A stretch of 36,902 nt of DNA. Origin: Streptococcus mitis (GTDB lineage: Bacteria > Bacillota > Bacilli > Lactobacillales > Streptococcaceae). Numbering within the stretch: the stretch's first letter is position 1; every line of letters starts with the position of its first letter. The DNA lies in the NCBI RefSeq assembly GCF_946190065.1, contig NZ_CAMHZD010000022.1, forward strand, positions 1 to 36,902. Direction: 5' to 3'. The position numbers were made by a program, and so were the translations under genes. Shown in pieces: positions 34,519 through 36,902 of this stretch. Under the pieces are notes generated by a model. It was not told the DNA's origin, did no database searches, and was given only the letters and a program-made list of their open reading frames with translations.

Positions 34519-35171
34519 TTTTGCTCCAATTTATAACCAACATTGCGCACAGTGAGGATGCAGTCCAGGTCTAGCTTTTTCCGCAATTCCTTGATATAAA
34601 CATCAATGACTCGGTCAAAGGGAACCTCATCTGTCGCTTTCCAGACGGCATCGATTATCTGAGATCGGGTCAAGGCCCGTCCTTCATTCTTCACCAGATA
34701 GTCCAGAATTTCCAACTCTTTGGCATTGATGGCTACTTCCTCACCTGCTAGGCTAGCACTGTAGCTCTCAAAGTCCACTTGGGTATCCTTATAAGAGAAA
34801 ATTCGTCCCGTATCGTAGTAGCGTTTGAAAATCGCGTCTACCCTCACTTTTAAGAGGGAGAGGGAGAAAGGTTTTTCCAGATAGCCATCTGCTAGCGAAG
34901 CAAAAGCACTCATCTTGTATTCTTCATCCTGAAAAGCGGTCAGCATCAAGACAGGGACCTGGCTGGTTTTGCGAATCTCAGCTAGGACTTCTAGTCCATT
35001 GAGCTTGGGCATCTGGATATCCAGTAAAACTAGAGCCACCTCATAGCTGGAAAATTTTTCTAAGGCTTCCTCCCCGTCTGCCGCCTCAATAGTTTCGTAA
35101 CCGCAATCCGTCAAATAGTCACTGACCCCCTCACGGATCATCTCTTCATCTTCTACAATTAAAATTTTCAT
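34515..35171 (-). CDS. vncR: Response regulator VncR (OmpR/PhoB family)
   Basis: The 218-residue regulator has a receiver domain with acidic pocket (VEDEE at 6-10), phosphoacceptor Asp51 in LLDIQMP, Thr in MLTAF and Lys in LEKPFS, then an OmpR-type winged-helix DNA-binding domain (ALTRSQIIDAVWK...VIDVYIKELRKKL). It precedes vncS with a 4-bp overlap. A promoter (AAGACA, 17 bp, TATAAT) ends just upstream. The ribosome-binding site is a weak AGAGAG. Confidence 0.93.
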   Translation of the reverse strand: MKILIVEDEEMIREGVSDYLTDCGYETIEAADGEEALEKFSSYEVALVLLDIQMPKLNGLEVLAEIRKTSQVPVLMLTAFQDEEYKMSAFASLADGYLEKPFSLSLLKVRVDAIFKRYYDTGRIFSYKDTQVDFESYSASLAGEEVAINAKELEILDYLVKNEGRALTRSQIIDAVWKATDEVPFDRVIDVYIKELRKKLDLDCILTVRNVGYKLEQK

Positions 35172-35224
35172 ACTTTAACTGCTCTCTTTTTTTATTTTTC
35201 TTAGAATAAATACCTACTCTATTT

Positions 35225-35253
35225 ATTATAATCTCTTATTTGCCTTTTGTCTT
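35225..35253 (-). promoter_or_regulatory. vncR-vncS promoter
   Basis: Minus strand: AAGACA (35253 to 35248), 17-bp spacer, TATAAT (35230 to 35225). Predicted start near 35218. Confidence 0.65.
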
Positions 35254-35269
35254 TAAGAAACTTGCTACT

Positions 35270-35299
35270 AGATAAAACAAAGAGAGCCTATTGCTCTCT
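35270..35299 (-). terminator. Terminator between the repeat protein gene and vncR
   Basis: AGAGAGC/GCTCTCT stem (35281-35287 with 35293-35299), five-base loop, followed on the minus strand by TTGTTTTATC. It lies about 33 bases after the stop codon at 35332. Confidence 0.8.
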
Positions 35300-35331
35300 C
35301 TGCTCACATTTCACTCCCTATGGAATGAACA

Positions 35332-36902
35332 TTATTTAGTTGCTTTTGAAAATGTTACAACGTAGTTATAATCTTTCCCATTAGCTTGATATACATAGTC
35401 CTCTTTGAAAGTGTAGCCGCGTTTGCTCAACTCTTCTTTCTTAGCTTCAACTTGGCTCTTGACAGCTTCTTTCACCTGTTCATTTGATAAACCTTCCGCA
35501 ATTTCAAGAGAAGTTCCATTGATATCTCCTAGGAAACCTGCAATATCTTTCATTTTATCAAAGTTATAAAAAACATTGACTTTGACCTTATGAGGAGATG
35601 GCTGTTCTAGACTTCTACGATTTCTGCTAGCCCGTGGTTGAACTGCTGGAGCCATTCTGAAACCTGAAGTTCCTACCGGTTGCGTTTTGGCTTCTTTTGT
35701 GAATTCTATAACATAATCATAGCTATCTCCACCCTCAACGATTTTATCTAAGTCTGTTTTTGACGTAACTGTAAAGCCTTGTGTTTTCAGTTTCTCAATT
35801 TGGGCTTTTGTTTTTTCTTCAACAGCCTTTTTAATGTCCTCTTTAGTTGCATCACCTGGTAAAGTTAAAAGATTATTCTCTCTCACATTTCCTAATGCTC
35901 CAGCTATATCTTTAAGGGCTGTTAAATTATAGTAGATATTTATTTGTTTAGTTTTATTTGATAAATCTCTTTTCACAACTTTTTTAGCTCTTACTTGAAC
36001 TTCTGGTGCAATTCTGAAACCTGTAGTTCCTGTTTTCTCTTTAGTGAAAGTTACTACGTAGTCATAATGAGTTGCGTCTGCTTGATCAAAACCTACAAAA
36101 TATTCATCAGCAACCTTGTATCCTTTTCTTTCAAGTTCTGCTTTCTTCTTATCTATTCTTGCTTTTAAAATAGATTTCAAAGCATCACCAGAGACATCTT
36201 TTGGTATATCAACTTCATTTTTACCACCTAAATCATCAAAGAATCCAGGAATATCTTTCATACCATCAAAATTATAATAAATAGAAACTTTATTTTGAGG
36301 TTCATCTACACTTCTTGCACGACGTGTTACACGTGGTTGATACACTGGTGCATTTCTAAAAGCTGTATTTTCTGGTGTACTATTTCCATGCCCAATAACA
36401 TTGTTATCTCCAATATGTGTTCCTGCTGGTCCGTTTCCAGATAATCCTGAATTTGTGTAATCTGGTTTACCTTGGTCAACTCCAGGAGTATTAATCTTAG
36501 CTAAGTCATCTGAATAATTGTCCACTACAGCCGCTTGATCTTCCGTAGTTTTTGCTTGTTTCATTGCTTCTTTAGCTTTTTTTGTATATTCTTCCACATT
36601 TAATTTAGCAGCTTCTTTTTCACTAGATGATAGACTACTCGACTCAATTTCTTCTAATTTAATATTTTTACGTGACTCTAACTCGGAGTCATTTTCCTCT
36701 AGACCTTTTTCAACATCATCTTTTGGTTCAGTTGGATTGTTCTGATTATTTGAATCCGCTGGAGTGTCTTCTGTTGTTCCTGAACCTGCTGGTTGGTTTT
36801 CCGCTGGTTGCGATGGAGTTGGTTGTTCTGTTGCTCCTGGCGCTGCTGGTTGGTCTTCCACAGGTTGCGCTGGAGTTGGGGTTTCTGTTGCTCCTGGCGC
36901 TG
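35332..36902 (-). CDS. Proline-rich secreted protein with three copies of an unrecognised module (partial, N-terminus off the right edge)
   Basis: The frame is open through the right edge, so about 523 C-terminal residues are visible; the apparent start at 36861 is only a GTG inside it. From the N-side come 19-residue proline-rich repeats (APGATExPTPxQP), a helical segment of DUF1542 type (KLEEIESSSLSSSEKEAAKL), a Gly/Asn-rich linker, then three related modules of about 85-90 residues (DNA 36294-36032, 35946-35687, 35588-35335). Each has YYN-x-KDI-x-G near the start and YDYVVxFTK at the end, and modules are joined by GFRxAPxVQxRA linkers with Arg clusters. The protein ends in FSKATK with no LPXTG or membrane segment, so a wall anchor, if any, would be N-terminal or absent. 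It may be secreted or retained by binding to another component. Confidence 0.8.
   Translation of the reverse strand, partial: APGATETPTPAQPVEDQPAAPGATEQPTPSQPAENQPAGSGTTEDTPADSNNQNNPTEPKDDVEKGLEENDSELESRKNIKLEEIESSSLSSSEKEAAKLNVEEYTKKAKEAMKQAKTTEDQAAVVDNYSDDLAKINTPGVDQGKPDYTNSGLSGNGPAGTHIGDNNVIGHGNSTPENTAFRNAPVYQPRVTRRARSVDEPQNKVSIYYNFDGMKDIPGFFDDLGGKNEVDIPKDVSGDALKSILKARIDKKKAELERKGYKVADEYFVGFDQADATHYDYVVTFTKEKTGTTGFRIAPEVQVRAKKVVKRDLSNKTKQINIYYNLTALKDIAGALGNVRENNLLTLPGDATKEDIKKAVEEKTKAQIEKLKTQGFTVTSKTDLDKIVEGGDSYDYVIEFTKEAKTQPVGTSGFRMAPAVQPRASRNRRSLEQPSPHKVKVNVFYNFDKMKDIAGFLGDINGTSLEIAEGLSNEQVKEAVKSQVEAKKEELSKRGYTFKEDYVYQANGKDYNYVVTFSKATK
35335..36294 (-). repeat. Three diverged coding repeats of about 260 bp
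   Basis: Units at 36294-36032, 35946-35687 and 35588-35335 encode the same module (YYNxxxxKDIxG ... Gxx(V/F) ... YDYV(V/I)xF(T/S)K). They are similar in protein but well diverged in DNA, so this is an old duplication under protein-level selection. Confidence 0.85.
36787..36902 (-). repeat. 57-bp proline-rich tandem repeats at the right edge
   Basis: Two visible 19-residue units (APGATETPTPAQPVEDQPA and APGATEQPTPSQPAENQPA) are followed by a degenerate third (GSGTTEDTPA). The array continues beyond the edge. It is probably a flexible wall-spanning or linker segment. Confidence 0.85.

Noticed and set aside
36850-36861. Codon at 36861 as the true start of the right-edge protein
   Set aside because: It is a GTG inside a proline-rich repeat whose frame stays open to the edge; no signal peptide follows.

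Overview
The window reads as chromosome from a mitis-group streptococcus (Streptococcus mitis, S. pneumoniae or a very close relative). The evidence is three BOX elements, a PrtA-type cell-wall protease, a vncR-vncS-fba cluster, an hprK-lgt operon, AT-rich streptococcal codon use and YSIRK/LPXTG surface proteins. I cannot separate S. mitis from S. pneumoniae by eye. The large repeat-rich adhesins and the absence of vex/pep27 genes directly upstream of vncR lean towards S. mitis or an atypical relative.

Layout, left to right. 1-10491: two consecutive minus-strand genes for giant cell-wall proteins. The first is a modular adhesin, cut by the left edge, ending in near-identical 279-bp repeats. 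The second is a lipase-like alpha/beta-hydrolase with G5-like and MucBP-like repeats and an LPNTG anchor. 10891-13402: operon hprK-lgt-DUF948-YtxH. 13685-14720: rpsU and nagB, each with a textbook promoter; nagB has a NagR-type operator inside its promoter spacer. 14871-15899: queA on the plus strand, converging on a minus-strand operon (20665 to 15976) of TIGR01212 radical SAM protein, MnmM-type tRNA methyltransferase, an 84-aa protein, a CPA1 Na+/H+ antiporter and a YihY-family membrane protein. 20772-21125: a divergent DUF3397 membrane protein. 21204-21512: a LiaF-like membrane protein. 21789-28355: PrtA, with a likely PsaR (Mn-responsive) operator just upstream of its promoter. 29139-31738: an ABC-2 exporter (ATPase and two permeases) with a cre-like site across the promoter -35. 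32168-35171: vncR-vncS then fba. 35332-36902: the C-terminal part of a proline-rich secreted protein with three copies of a module I do not recognise and no LPXTG signal.

Functionally this is housekeeping (carbon-catabolite sensing, lipoprotein maturation, tRNA modification, glycolysis, amino-sugar use) interleaved with four large exported proteins. The signals that merit attention are the surface lipase fusion, the uncharacterised triple module beside vncR, the pair of divergent genes whose -10 boxes almost touch their start codons (possible leaderless mRNAs), the 9-bp tandem repeat at the predicted transcription start of the first adhesin gene, and several metabolite/metal operators. I saw no CRISPR array, tRNA, rRNA, prophage or intact insertion sequence.
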